Source of the DNA: an uncultured Bryobacterales bacterium
GTDB lineage: Bacteria; Acidobacteriota; Terriglobia; Bryobacterales; UBA6623
Assembly (NCBI GenBank): GCA_951813605.1
Contig: OX638379.1
Location: 1,312,471-1,376,470, forward strand
DNA length: 64,000 nt
Reading direction: 5' to 3'
The number at the start of each line of letters is the position of its first letter. Within the stretch, counting starts at the first letter, position 1. The notes under the pieces were generated by a model. The model was not told the DNA's origin, did no database searches, and worked only from the letters and a program-made list of their open reading frames with translations. Below are positions 26,173 to 35,309 of the stretch, one piece after another. A program made the translations under genes and the position numbers.

Positions 26173-28377
26173 ATGACAATAACCCCTCGAAGACTTCGCC
26201 CAATGTGCATTCCTACGCCCCGCCGACAGGCCGGCCGCAATAGCCGACTTCTTGTTGCCACGTGGCTCGCTCCTTGTTTCATGCTGCTAGCATGCGGCGG
26301 ACCGGAAACCGACGACGAAGCCATCGGTCGGGCTACGATCCGAATTGACGCTTCGGAACGCCTGAATTCCATCAGCGACCTGCTCTACGGCCATTTCGCC
26401 GAGTTCATGTTCGAAAACATAAAGCAGGGTCTCTGGGCCGAATTGCTTGTCAACCGGGGGTTTGAGGACGGCGCTCCGCCTCCTGCGGCGGCCCACTACT
26501 GGGAACGCTATCCGGATACGCGCAACCATCCCAACGGCTTCTTGCTTGGGGGCGAGGTGCACGGCATCACTGAGCAGGGTTATCCTCCGGCCTACGAGAA
26601 TCGTGCCCAAGTGCTTACCAACTTACTGCCTGAGCAGCGGGGGCACGGTATTTTTCAGCCTAGGATTCCTGTTCGCAGCGGTGTGACATACGGGGGCTCT
26701 CTGTGGTTGCGTGCCGAGGGTGCTCGGCGTCGCGGCTCCGGCGTCGAAACAGGTGGGACCTTCGCCGGCGAGCTAGTTCTGTCATTGGAAGAGGATCGGT
26801 CGGGGGGCGAGGTCTATGCGACCAGCAAGTTGGAAAGTATATCCTCCGAATGGACCAAACACGCATTCGAGTTGCCAATCGCAAAGACCGATCCGCGAGC
26901 TCGATTCGTTCTGCGAGTGTTCGGCGTGGGGACGATCTGGGTCGACCAAGTCTCACTGATGCCCGGCGACTCGGTGAACAACATTCGTGCGGACGTGCTG
27001 GAAAAAGTCCGTGCGCTCCGGCCCGCTTTTGTTCGGTGGCCCGGAGGCAACGTAGCGCAAGATTACCACTGGGAGTGGGGTATCGGTCCCCGGGACGAGC
27101 GCCCGGTGTGGGTCAACATGTCGTGGGACAACGACCCCGAGCCTGCCGATTTCGGAACGACCGAGTACTTGGAGTTCTGCCGGATCGTCGGGACGGAGCC
27201 CAATATCGTCGTCAATGTCGAGGGCAGGGGAGTGACCGTTGTCGAGGCGGCTCAGCTTCGCGAGTCGGGCCGTGACATTCGCGTTCACTCGCGGCCGGCG
27301 ACGGCCCAAGACGCCGCGAACTGGGTCGAATACGTCAATGGAGACCCCAGTTCCGCATTCGGAGCGTTGCGTGCCCGCGATGGCTATCCCGAACCGTTCG
27401 GCGTTGTCTTCTGGGAAATTGGAAACGAGATCTGGGGCGACTGGGTTCGCGGGCACTCCGACGCTGCCACCTACGCGGCCAATGCCCGGCGTTACATTCA
27501 GGCGATGAAGGCAGTTGACCCTTCGATCAAGATCATCGCGGTCGGTGACGAGGACCCGAATTGGAACCGAATCGTGCTGGAAGATATCGGCGGGGAGATC
27601 GATATGCTGGCGATCCACCACTACCGGCCCAAGGAGGAAGATCCGGCGGGCTACACCGCCCTTATGGCAAGGCCGCTCTGGTACGAGAGGCTCTATGACC
27701 GCGTTCGGATCATGATTGAGCAGACCGTGCCTGGCAGGGATATCGGAGTTGCGCTCAACGAGTGGAACACAACCTTCGGAATCCCGCGCCAGCACACCAT
27801 GGAGTCGGCATTGTACGGGGCTCGCCTCATGAATGTTTTTGAAAGGCAGGGAGACCTGATCCGCATGAGCGCCGTGTCCGACCTAGTCAACGGATGGCCG
27901 GGCGGGGTGATCCAAGCCAGCCGCCATGACATTTTCACCTCGGCGACGTACTCGGTAATTGAGGCGTACAATCGCTACCGGGGCGATTGGCGTCTGGCCG
28001 CGGAGGTCGAATGCGATGTTACCTATGACACGGGTGACGCCGAGCTCGGCTCCAATGTTCCTGCCCTCGACGTGACGGCGAGCACGAATGAAGCCGGCAC
28101 GGAGCTGTATGTCAAGGCGGTCAACACCTCCGCGGAGCAATCGATTCGAACCACTGTCGAAGTCGGGAACGCGGGCGGCGAGGTCGACAGGACGGCCATC
28201 GTCACAACGGTTGCGGCGCCGACTCTCGAGACCGCCAATACCTTCTCGGAGCCGAACCGGATCGCGGCTCGCGAGTCACACGTGTCGATCGGCGGTCCGA
28301 CATTCACCTACGATTTTCCCGAGCATTCTGTGACTGTGATCCGGCTGGGCATCGCCAAAGATCACAGTGCCGACTAG
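26173..28377 (+). CDS. GH51 alpha-L-arabinofuranosidase lipoprotein
   Basis: A 734-aa glycoside hydrolase of family 51, which removes terminal alpha-L-arabinofuranosyl groups with retention. An N-terminal lipoprotein signal ends in lipobox LLAC (C41), so the enzyme is probably membrane-anchored. An N-terminal carbohydrate-binding-like beta-domain (about 60-280) leads into the (beta/alpha)8 barrel: RWPGGNVAQDYHWEWGIGP, acid/base E419 in WEIGNEIWGDW, nucleophile E530 in ALNEWN. The C-terminal beta-domain (about 600-734) completes the fold. All key residues are present. Two in-frame ATGs (this one and one 30 bases later) both give a usable signal. Confidence 0.9.
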   Translation: MTITPRRLRPMCIPTPRRQAGRNSRLLVATWLAPCFMLLACGGPETDDEAIGRATIRIDASERLNSISDLLYGHFAEFMFENIKQGLWAELLVNRGFEDGAPPPAAAHYWERYPDTRNHPNGFLLGGEVHGITEQGYPPAYENRAQVLTNLLPEQRGHGIFQPRIPVRSGVTYGGSLWLRAEGARRRGSGVETGGTFAGELVLSLEEDRSGGEVYATSKLESISSEWTKHAFELPIAKTDPRARFVLRVFGVGTIWVDQVSLMPGDSVNNIRADVLEKVRALRPAFVRWPGGNVAQDYHWEWGIGPRDERPVWVNMSWDNDPEPADFGTTEYLEFCRIVGTEPNIVVNVEGRGVTVVEAAQLRESGRDIRVHSRPATAQDAANWVEYVNGDPSSAFGALRARDGYPEPFGVVFWEIGNEIWGDWVRGHSDAATYAANARRYIQAMKAVDPSIKIIAVGDEDPNWNRIVLEDIGGEIDMLAIHHYRPKEEDPAGYTALMARPLWYERLYDRVRIMIEQTVPGRDIGVALNEWNTTFGIPRQHTMESALYGARLMNVFERQGDLIRMSAVSDLVNGWPGGVIQASRHDIFTSATYSVIEAYNRYRGDWRLAAEVECDVTYDTGDAELGSNVPALDVTASTNEAGTELYVKAVNTSAEQSIRTTVEVGNAGGEVDRTAIVTTVAAPTLETANTFSEPNRIAARESHVSIGGPTFTYDFPEHSVTVIRLGIAKDHSAD

Positions 28378-28463
28378 GACAGCCCATGCGGATTCGGTAG
28401 CTCGGCCGTCGCGTTTGAAGCTTCTCCCGCATTGGATCCACGAGCTATCGCTCGTTTACTCGG

Positions 28464-28469
28464 TAGAAT
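28464..28469 (+). promoter_or_regulatory. -10-like TAGAAT immediately before the sulfatase start
   Basis: TAGAAT ends seven bases before the ATG of the sulfatase gene that follows. If it is a real -10 element, transcription would begin at or very near the start codon, giving a leaderless mRNA. No good -35 partner is seen at 16-18 bp spacing. Confidence 0.35.
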
Positions 28470-28476
28470 CGGGCTG

Positions 28477-29997
28477 ATGCCTGTCTTGAGAGCCGTTGCT
28501 CTGGCGTGCGCTCCCGCCCTGGCCGTCGCGGCCCCCAACATACTTTTTGTAATGAGCGATGACCATGCCACGCCGGCCCTCAGTGCGTATGGCGGCGGCT
28601 TGAATTCAACGCCGCACTTGGACCGACTAGCGTCGGAAGGCGCTCGATTCGATGCCGCCTTCGTAACCAACTCCATATGCACGCCGAGCAGGGCAGTGGT
28701 GCTAACCGGCAAGCATAGCCATGTCAACGGCGTACTCACGCTCCTGGACAGCTTCGACGGGTCACAGCAGACGCTGCCCAAGCTCCTACAAGCGGCCGGG
28801 TATTACACCGGAATGGTCGGCAAGTGGCACCTGAAGACCGAGCCGACTGGCTTCGACGAATACGCAGTTCTGCCGGGACAGGGTTCTTATTACGACCCGC
28901 TCCTCCGCCACACGGGGCAGTGGCCGGAGTCTGAGCGCCACGAAGGCTACGTGACCGACGTCATCACGGACCAAGCGCTCCGCTTTCTTGAAGACCGCCC
29001 AAGTGACAAGCCTTTCTTCTTGATGTACCACCACAAAGCCCCTCACGACGTGTTCGTTCCGAAGCGCGAGCATGCCAGGATGTTTGCGGACCCAATCCCG
29101 GAGCCGCCAACTCTCAACGAAGACGTGTCCGAACGCATCGCCTTGCGGGAGACCGTGGAGACCATTGGGCACCGGCATACCTCGTACGGTGTGCCGGAGT
29201 GGCGCTGGTTTCTCGCTCGGGTGCGATACAAGCCGGACGAGATCGCGGCGTGGGAACGTGACCTAGCCGGGGTCAGCGGTCCGCAGCTGCGCAGAGAACA
29301 GTACCAGATCTACATGCGTCGCTACCTCCAATGCGTCTATTCGATCGACGAAAACATGGGGCGTGTCTTGGACTATCTCGACGAGAATGGCCTCGACCGC
29401 GATACGTTGGTCGTTTACACATCGGACCAGGGATTCTTTCTCGGGGAGCACGGCCTCTACGACAAGAGGTTCATGTACGAGCCCGCGTTCCGCATCCCGC
29501 TGCTCGTGCGCTGGCCAGCGGAAATCTCCCCCGGCACTGTTACTGGAGAACTCGTGCAAAATCTCGACTTCGCCCCAACTTTATTGGAGGCCGCGGGTGC
29601 CGGCATCCCCGGAGATATGCAGGGAAGGAGCTTCTTGGACATTGCTAGGGGCGAGGCTCCTGCGGACTGGCGGGACGCAGTCTACTACCGCTACTGGATG
29701 AGCCGAGGCCACTTCAACATCCCGGGCCATCTTGGCGTGAGGACGAAGCGCGACAAGCTGATTTATTTCTACGACAGCGACATCGGCCCCGACGGAAGGA
29801 CGCTTGTCAACGGTGCCCGGCCCAACGTGAGAGATCCCTTCTGGGAGTTCTACGACCTCGAGGAAGATCCGCTAGAATTGAACAATGCCTACGACGAACC
29901 GGCCTACCGAGACCGCATCAGCTCCCTCAAGAAGAGGATCATGGAGCTAAGGGATCATTACGGCGACAATCGGGACGGTCTCGAATTCGCGGACTAG
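28477..29997 (+). CDS. Secreted formylglycine-dependent sulfatase
   Basis: A 506-aa sulfatase with short signal peptide MPVLRAVALACAPALAVA. Metal site FVMSDDHATPALSAYGG, formylglycine motif C68-T-P-S-R, KWHLKTEPTGFDEY, YHHKAPHDVFVP and YTSDQGFFLGEHGLYDKRFMYE are all present; the last (SDQG-x-FLGEHG) is typical of iduronate- and N-sulfoglucosamine-type sulfatases, so a glycosaminoglycan-like substrate is possible. Upstream in-frame codons exist, but the signal peptide starts at this ATG. It lies 99 bp after the GH51 gene on the same strand, so the two may be co-expressed. Confidence 0.9.
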   Translation: MPVLRAVALACAPALAVAAPNILFVMSDDHATPALSAYGGGLNSTPHLDRLASEGARFDAAFVTNSICTPSRAVVLTGKHSHVNGVLTLLDSFDGSQQTLPKLLQAAGYYTGMVGKWHLKTEPTGFDEYAVLPGQGSYYDPLLRHTGQWPESERHEGYVTDVITDQALRFLEDRPSDKPFFLMYHHKAPHDVFVPKREHARMFADPIPEPPTLNEDVSERIALRETVETIGHRHTSYGVPEWRWFLARVRYKPDEIAAWERDLAGVSGPQLRREQYQIYMRRYLQCVYSIDENMGRVLDYLDENGLDRDTLVVYTSDQGFFLGEHGLYDKRFMYEPAFRIPLLVRWPAEISPGTVTGELVQNLDFAPTLLEAAGAGIPGDMQGRSFLDIARGEAPADWRDAVYYRYWMSRGHFNIPGHLGVRTKRDKLIYFYDSDIGPDGRTLVNGARPNVRDPFWEFYDLEEDPLELNNAYDEPAYRDRISSLKKRIMELRDHYGDNRDGLEFAD

Positions 29998-30504
29998 ACT
30001 GAAAGGCCAGATTTCGCCAAGGTCCGCCTCCGTTGGCGTACTTCAAGCCCTTTGCAAGTCGCCATGCCGCTTTGGAAATGTTTAGCATTGGGGTGCAATA
30101 ACTGAGGAAACCTTCAAGTTATTGGCGAATCGATTTTCTAATGATTTGCGGTAGAAAAAACAGATAAGAGTATTCTATCGCTAGACACATGCTTTGAAAT
30201 ACCTAGGAATAACAAGTGCTGAACTATAATATATGGCCAATATATTATGAGAAATATCCTTCTAATTCTTGTAGTTAATGTTCGTCATCTTCTCTGTAAA
30301 TATGAGGATAATTTGCGTGGTGTACCATGTAAATATTTCCTAGGATATCACGATATATACCTTCATTCATAAAACTCTCTGCAGTTGAAGCGCTGCAACT
30401 TCTTGTCATTGTTCGGCGATCTCTCGAACCAATCTTAACGTTCGACGTGGCAGTACATAGGCGATTCACTACAGTCGAAACCGCGATTAGGCTATGATCG
30501 TGGC
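29998..30504. other. AT-rich intergenic island
   Basis: Composition changes sharply from GC-rich to strongly AT-rich between about 30,060 and 30,460. No full gene is present. A 31-residue minus-strand reading (30275-30370, MNEGIYRDILGNIYMVHHAN...) looks protein-like but matches nothing I know. The inverted repeat at 30226-30248 sits inside. The island may be foreign DNA, a relic of a mobile element or a regulatory leader. TATGAT at 30493-30498 lies six bases before the next ATG. Confidence 0.55.
30226..30248. repeat. Perfect 9-bp inverted repeat with 5-nt loop
   Basis: ATAATATAT and ATATATTAT flank GGCCA, making a 23-bp near-palindrome in the AT-rich island. It is the most symmetrical sequence of the island and could be a protein-binding site or a terminal fragment of a lost mobile element. 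Confidence 0.6.
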
Positions 30505-30870
30505 ATGACCAAGCAGCTCTTCTTGTTACTGCTGGCAGTTCTCGTCACCCAAACAGCCACGCCGATCCTAGCTGCCACTGACATAAGTGGGACGTGGGAC
30601 ATGGTGTGGGACACCGAGGGGGGCATTCGGCGATCGAACTGGAAGATATCGCAAGACGGGGAGTCCTTGACAGTCGAATTCGATGACAATGTCCTGAAGG
30701 GCACGTTCAAGGCCAAACGTATGGAGGTAAAGGGAAAACTGTACGCGGCCGAAGCCGGATATAGCGCTGACTTCACGGTCGAAGGGACTGTTCAAGAGGA
30801 CGGCACGCTCAAGGGCAGCGGCGCCTGGGATTTGTACCCGATGACATTCACGGCCAAGCGGGCCGAATGA
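30505..30870 (+). CDS. Small secreted beta-barrel-like protein of unknown function
   Basis: A 121-aa protein with signal peptide MTKQLFLLLLAVLVTQTATPILA. The mature part alternates short strands (GTWDMVWDTEGG, NWKISQDGESLTVEF, VLKGTFKAKRMEVKGKLY, DFTVEGTVQEDGTLKGSGAWDLYPMTFTAKR), which resembles a small lipocalin-like barrel of the kind often annotated as hypothetical in Acidobacteria. No ligand can be named. It is preceded by the AT-rich island and converges with the HupE/UreJ-like gene 19 bp away. Confidence 0.7.
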   Translation: MTKQLFLLLLAVLVTQTATPILAATDISGTWDMVWDTEGGIRRSNWKISQDGESLTVEFDDNVLKGTFKAKRMEVKGKLYAAEAGYSADFTVEGTVQEDGTLKGSGAWDLYPMTFTAKRAE

Positions 30871-30889
30871 ACACCCTGTCTGACACGAC

Positions 30890-31897
30890 TCACTCGATCA
30901 GCCGCAGCCCGAACCACGCGAGGCCGCCGACAAGCAGCAGGATCCCCGCAAGCTGCTCAAAGCGCCCGCGGACGAACCTGAGCCTCAGTCCAATCAGGGC
31001 TGCCGCCAGCAGCGCCTCGCTTGCGAGCGCCCCGGGCAGGAAATACTCTGCGTTCATGCGGGCGGACTGTAGGAATGCGGCTAGAAATAGGCCGTGAAAG
31101 CATCCCATTCCGCCGCATATGAGCCAGCGATTGTTCGCTTCCGGCAGAAATAGTATCTCCGATGCCAGGTACGCGACTGTGAGGGCTGCTGCAGCTTCCA
31201 AGAACCTAGCTGGCGGGATCCACCCGAGAAGATCCCCTCCAAACGCGACCGCAGCTTGGGCGAGCAAGAAGGCCCCTAAGCATCCCAGGAGATCGCGCTT
31301 GGCTCGTTCGGCCAGCGACAGAGCGACTAGGAAAAGGAACAGTTCAGGACTGGTGATAGCTCGCCGCGCACCCGCTCCAAGCTCCGTCGTAAAAACCTCC
31401 CACAATGTCGGGGGCGTGAAGCGAATATCGGCTTCCATCGACGTGATGTCGAATACTGTTTGGCGCGCCACGTCTCCTTCACCGGACCGCAGGATGTGGA
31501 TGTGGTGGGGGACGGTCACGGACGGGAATTCGCAACGCACTGCGATCCGGTCAGGAGGCTTAGAAAACCCATACGTTGCGTTGCAGACAAAAAGCCCTTG
31601 CCCAGGTTCCTCCCGGCAGCTCTCGTTAATCCGAGTCCCTTCCTCGTCGTCCTGAAGCACTTGGAAAGCGTCAAGAAGGGTTTCCTTGGGATCGGGAGTG
31701 TCTGGAACCTCCGTAAGCGGCATCCGAAGTTCGTATCGAATGCTTTCGCCGTCAATTCGCAAGCTGCCCTGGCTCATGCTCAAGACGTGCGCCTGGGACG
31801 GACCAGCGCACACCAGCGCCAGGGCGGCTAGCGAAAAAAGGACCAATGCTTCACGGAACCGGTCTCGTGCGCTCCTGCAGGCAGGCGCTGCTCTCAT
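30890..31897 (-). CDS. HupE/UreJ-2-like membrane protein
   Basis: A 335-aa protein. A signal-anchor (ALVLFSLAALALVCAGPSQA) is followed by a roughly 150-residue extracytoplasmic domain beginning HVLSMSQGSLRIDG. About six membrane helices then follow (ITSPELFLFLVALSLAERAK, GCLGAFLLAQAAVAFGG, FLEAAAALTVAYLASEI, ICGGMGCFHGLFLAAFL, SEALLAAALIGLRL, GILLLVGGLAWFGLRL). This layout fits the HupE_UreJ_2 group, distantly related to nickel/cobalt permeases; the ligand is unproven. Its ATG overlaps the upstream propeller gene's TGA in an ATGA, so the two are probably translationally coupled. Confidence 0.65.
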   Translation of the reverse strand: MRAAPACRSARDRFREALVLFSLAALALVCAGPSQAHVLSMSQGSLRIDGESIRYELRMPLTEVPDTPDPKETLLDAFQVLQDDEEGTRINESCREEPGQGLFVCNATYGFSKPPDRIAVRCEFPSVTVPHHIHILRSGEGDVARQTVFDITSMEADIRFTPPTLWEVFTTELGAGARRAITSPELFLFLVALSLAERAKRDLLGCLGAFLLAQAAVAFGGDLLGWIPPARFLEAAAALTVAYLASEILFLPEANNRWLICGGMGCFHGLFLAAFLQSARMNAEYFLPGALASEALLAAALIGLRLRFVRGRFEQLAGILLLVGGLAWFGLRLIE

Positions 31898-33312
31898 TGC
31901 AGGCCGAAGCTGTACATCGCTTGGAGTGAACGGAGGTAAATCCGGCCGTCGACAATCGCGGGTGTCGCGAAGCATGTGCCCTCGAGGCTGCTTGTCTCGA
32001 TCACGCTCCAATGTGCCCCAGGCGATACTGTGCTGATCATGCAGCCCTCGCTCACGGTGAATATCTTGCCGTCACCGGCGACCGGCGACGCCCAGTACTT
32101 GTCAATCGCGTCCCGCAACCGATCGACGCGGCGAGCCTCGCCCTTGGAGGGGTCGACGCTGCTGAAGATTCCTCCATCCTTCACTAGATAGATCGTCCCC
32201 CGATAGAGCAGGGGCGAGGGCGTATTCGGAAGCGACTTGTCATAGCGCCAAAGCACGCCTTTCTTCGTAATGTCCCCCCGCATGTCGCCGGGGCGGATTG
32301 CGACGAGGTTGTTGACTGGAGCCCGCCGCGCGGCAAAGAAGTACCAGTCACGCTCGTCCAGCGTCCCGTCACCTCCAAGGTCTGCCTCGGACCATGGGTG
32401 GGCGCTCCTCAAGCGCTCGTCCGGCGCCTCGTCTTGAGAGAGCAGCCCGTCCTTGTTCGTGTCGTGGTTCGCGAGCACTTCCTCGAATGACGGTGTTTCC
32501 TGGCGCTGTCCCGGATCGCCGCCGATCTCCCATCCGTTGATGTAGATCGTCTCGCCGTCGAACAGCGGCACGCACTTGAGCTGCCAAGCGAATCCGTTAA
32601 CCCACCAAAGCCGCTCGCCCGTCTCCAGGTCGTAGGCGAGTACGCGGTACGCACCCGGCACCACCACTTGCGGCCTGCCGTGCGGCGGACGGAACACCCC
32701 GGCCGTGCCATAACCCCTCGTGGTTTCCGGTCGCTCGGCCTTCCAGACCTGCTTCCCCGTCTCCGGATCCAGTGCAATCAAATACGAACCAACCTGCTGG
32801 TCGCAAACGATCAACAGCTTGCCGTCCGCAAGAATCGGGGACGATCCGTGACCGTTCTGATTCACGAACGGACCAAGCGGATGCCTCCACCGTTCGTTGC
32901 CTGCCGCGTCGAAGGAGATTGCGCCGAAGTCACCGAAAAACGCGTAGACGTTTTCTCCGTCTGTGACCGGGGAGGGCGATGCCGGTCCGTGGGTGCGCTG
33001 AAACTGTTCGCGTCGCGGTCGCGGAACCTCGCGGATCCAAAGCACTTCGCCGGTGTCGCGTTCCATAGCCAGAACCAAGAGCTTCTCGCTCTCGTGGGCG
33101 GTCAAGAAGATTCGATCCCCGGCGATCACCGGCGAGGAGTGGCCTGGAGGCACCTGTCGCTTCCAAAAAAGGTTGACGTCCTCTCCGAACCGGCTTGGCA
33201 ACTCGCTGCCCTCCGCGATGCCAGTGCCCTGGGGCCCCCTGAATTGCGGCCAGTCCGCACCCATTGCCGAAACGGCCAAGAGCAGAACAGAGACTGTGAT
33301 CCGCCACATCAT
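31894..33312 (-). CDS. Secreted PQQ-like beta-propeller protein with an EF-hand insert
   Basis: A 472-aa exported protein with signal peptide MMWRITVSVLLLAVSAMG. It is an eight-bladed PQQ-like propeller beginning DWPQFRGPQGTG, with blade motifs such as LALDPETGKQVWKAE-like LIALDPETGKQVWKAE, VLAYDLETGERLWWV and FSSVDPSKGEARRV. A calcium-binding EF-hand loop, DTNKDGLLSQDE (about residues 284-295), is inserted between blades. Such PQQ-repeat proteins in Acidobacteria and Planctomycetes are usually non-enzymatic or quinoprotein-like; catalytic PQQ residues were not identified. TATATT sits five bases before the ATG. It overlaps the HupE/UreJ-like gene by four bases. Confidence 0.82.
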   Translation of the reverse strand: MMWRITVSVLLLAVSAMGADWPQFRGPQGTGIAEGSELPSRFGEDVNLFWKRQVPPGHSSPVIAGDRIFLTAHESEKLLVLAMERDTGEVLWIREVPRPRREQFQRTHGPASPSPVTDGENVYAFFGDFGAISFDAAGNERWRHPLGPFVNQNGHGSSPILADGKLLIVCDQQVGSYLIALDPETGKQVWKAERPETTRGYGTAGVFRPPHGRPQVVVPGAYRVLAYDLETGERLWWVNGFAWQLKCVPLFDGETIYINGWEIGGDPGQRQETPSFEEVLANHDTNKDGLLSQDEAPDERLRSAHPWSEADLGGDGTLDERDWYFFAARRAPVNNLVAIRPGDMRGDITKKGVLWRYDKSLPNTPSPLLYRGTIYLVKDGGIFSSVDPSKGEARRVDRLRDAIDKYWASPVAGDGKIFTVSEGCMISTVSPGAHWSVIETSSLEGTCFATPAIVDGRIYLRSLQAMYSFGLQ

Positions 33313-33410
33313 GCCCCACAATATAACGCGGCCTGCCCTCGCCAGAGAACTGATGCACCTGCTGTCGCAGAAGCAGCGGCGTGATAGAGTGCAAGGGACG
33401 AAGCCCCTTG

Positions 33411-35294
33411 ATGGAACGGATCGGGCGGTACCAGATTATCTCCCAGCTGGGCCGCGGGGCGATGGGCGTGGTCTATAGGGCCCGTGATCCCAAGATCGGT
33501 CGCGAATTGGCCGTCAAGACCATCAAGCTACGGGATCACGCCGACCCGCAGGAGATCGGCGGCCTCCGCCGACGCTTGTTCAGAGAAGCTCGGTCCGCGG
33601 GCCAGCTTTCCCACCCCGGGATCGTCACGATCTTTGATGCTGACGAGCAGGACGGCCTAGCCTACATCACGATGGAGCTGGTCGAAGGCCAGAATCTTGC
33701 CGAGACTCGGGTTAGCGGCTTCGGCCTGGAAGAGAAATTCGAATTCATCGTCGATTTTCTTTCGATGGCTGGTTCGGCGCTCGATTATGCCCATGATCGC
33801 GGCATTGTCCATCGCGACATCAAGCCGGCCAACATCATGGTGACGCCAACAGGCATCAAGATCATGGATTTTGGCGTCGCTCGCATTGCCTCCTCGGAAC
33901 TGACGCAGACAGGCACGGTGGTTGGCACTCCCAACTACATGTCCCCGGAGCAGGTGCGCGGAGCACGGACGGACGGGCGGTCCGACCAGTTTTCGCTCGG
34001 CGTAATCGTTTACGAACTCCTGACGGGCACGAAGCCGTTCAATGCTCGAAACCTGAACACCACGCTTTACAAGCTCGTCAACGAAGCCCCCCCTCCCCCG
34101 CAGCGGTACGATCCGAGCATTCCCCCGGCCCTTGCGCAGGTCGTGCTGCGGTCGCTCGCGAAGCGGCCGGACGATCGGTTCGGTTCGTGTAGCGAATTCG
34201 CCACAGCGTTTGCCGAGGCTGCTGATGTCGTGGCAGCGCAGGCACCTCGTCCACTGCCTGTCCAGCTTCCCGCCAGGCGGCCAGACGATGATCCGACAAG
34301 CCGGGACCTGACGGTCTCGGATATCGACGACACGGCGGATGGCACCGCCAAGCCCGGGTCAGTCCTCCTGCCCAGTCTCCCGCACGGCCATGTCGTCCCG
34401 AATGCTTCCGCGGCAACCGGATCGCCCGCCCCGGAAGCGGCGCCGGCGTCCCGCTGGCCGCAAGTGATCTTCGCTCTCTTGCTGCTGGCGATTGGTGCGA
34501 TGTCGTTTCTGCTGGTGCGCTATCCAGGGCTGCTTGACGACCCGACCGCTCTGCTCGAGACGATCCTGGGGGTCGAATGGCAGTCTGAACGCACCGTATC
34601 CGAAGCACAGCCAGCCCCGGTGGAACGTGCAATTGCAGAGGCGGAATCAGTGGTAACTGCACCCGGGGCGGCCCAACCCGATGCCATCGAGGATCCGCCC
34701 AGCGATTCAATCGCCTCGCCTGGGATCGAGTTCGATCAGCCGCCCTCTGAATCGCCGTTGCCTGACGCGATGCAGCCGGTAGCTGACCGTCAGGTGGTCG
34801 AGGTCGCCCAGTCCGCAGCGCAGTCTAGCAACGATCCCGATCCGCCCGGCGACTCGGCTCCGCGGAATCGGACCGGGTCGGTCTTCTTTAGCAGTCCGGT
34901 GGGGGGCGTACTCGTGACTGTCGATCAAAACAGCGCTTGGAGGTGCTGGACGCCCTGCGAACTCAAGGAACTCCCGATCGGAGACCACAACGTGGTAGCC
35001 ATGCTCAGCGGCTACGGGCGGCAACGCCAAACCATACGTGTCGGAGAGGAGGGACTGACCGTCGACCTTAATTTGGAACGCCTCCAATCCGCGCTGTTTG
35101 TCGTCAGCGATCCTTCAGGCGCGAGGATTTTCCTGGACGACCACGACACGGGCAAGCTGACAAATGCCCAACTCGATGTCAGCGCGGGCCGTCACTCCCT
35201 TCGTCTCGTCATGGGCGAGGAGTCGGTCGAGCGCACGATCGACGTGGCTCAGGGATCGCTCCAGCGTGTCGAGTTCCGCCTCGGCGCCCGGTAG
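33411..35294 (+). CDS. Transmembrane Ser/Thr protein kinase with PEGA domains
   Basis: A 627-aa Hanks-type kinase. The cytoplasmic kinase domain (7-270) has the glycine loop [11 protein letters not shown]36 (AVK), catalytic H134-R-D136-I-K-P-A-N, D153-F-G and the APE-equivalent SPE, so it should be active. A proline-rich linker is followed by one membrane helix (about 349-369). Outside the cell are an Asp/Pro/Ser-rich spacer and two PEGA domains (about 490-556 and 558-622), likely binding the cell wall or surface. The open frame starts 30 bases earlier at GTG, but this ATG directly precedes the domain. The uvrA start is only 15 bases downstream. Confidence 0.88.
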   Translation: MERIGRYQIISQLGRGAMGVVYRARDPKIGRELAVKTIKLRDHADPQEIGGLRRRLFREARSAGQLSHPGIVTIFDADEQDGLAYITMELVEGQNLAETRVSGFGLEEKFEFIVDFLSMAGSALDYAHDRGIVHRDIKPANIMVTPTGIKIMDFGVARIASSELTQTGTVVGTPNYMSPEQVRGARTDGRSDQFSLGVIVYELLTGTKPFNARNLNTTLYKLVNEAPPPPQRYDPSIPPALAQVVLRSLAKRPDDRFGSCSEFATAFAEAADVVAAQAPRPLPVQLPARRPDDDPTSRDLTVSDIDDTADGTAKPGSVLLPSLPHGHVVPNASAATGSPAPEAAPASRWPQVIFALLLLAIGAMSFLLVRYPGLLDDPTALLETILGVEWQSERTVSEAQPAPVERAIAEAESVVTAPGAAQPDAIEDPPSDSIASPGIEFDQPPSESPLPDAMQPVADRQVVEVAQSAAQSSNDPDPPGDSAPRNRTGSVFFSSPVGGVLVTVDQNSAWRCWTPCELKELPIGDHNVVAMLSGYGRQRQTIRVGEEGLTVDLNLERLQSALFVVSDPSGARIFLDDHDTGKLTNAQLDVSAGRHSLRLVMGEESVERTIDVAQGSLQRVEFRLGAR

Positions 35295-35309
35295 CCAGAC
35301 AGTTGAAGA

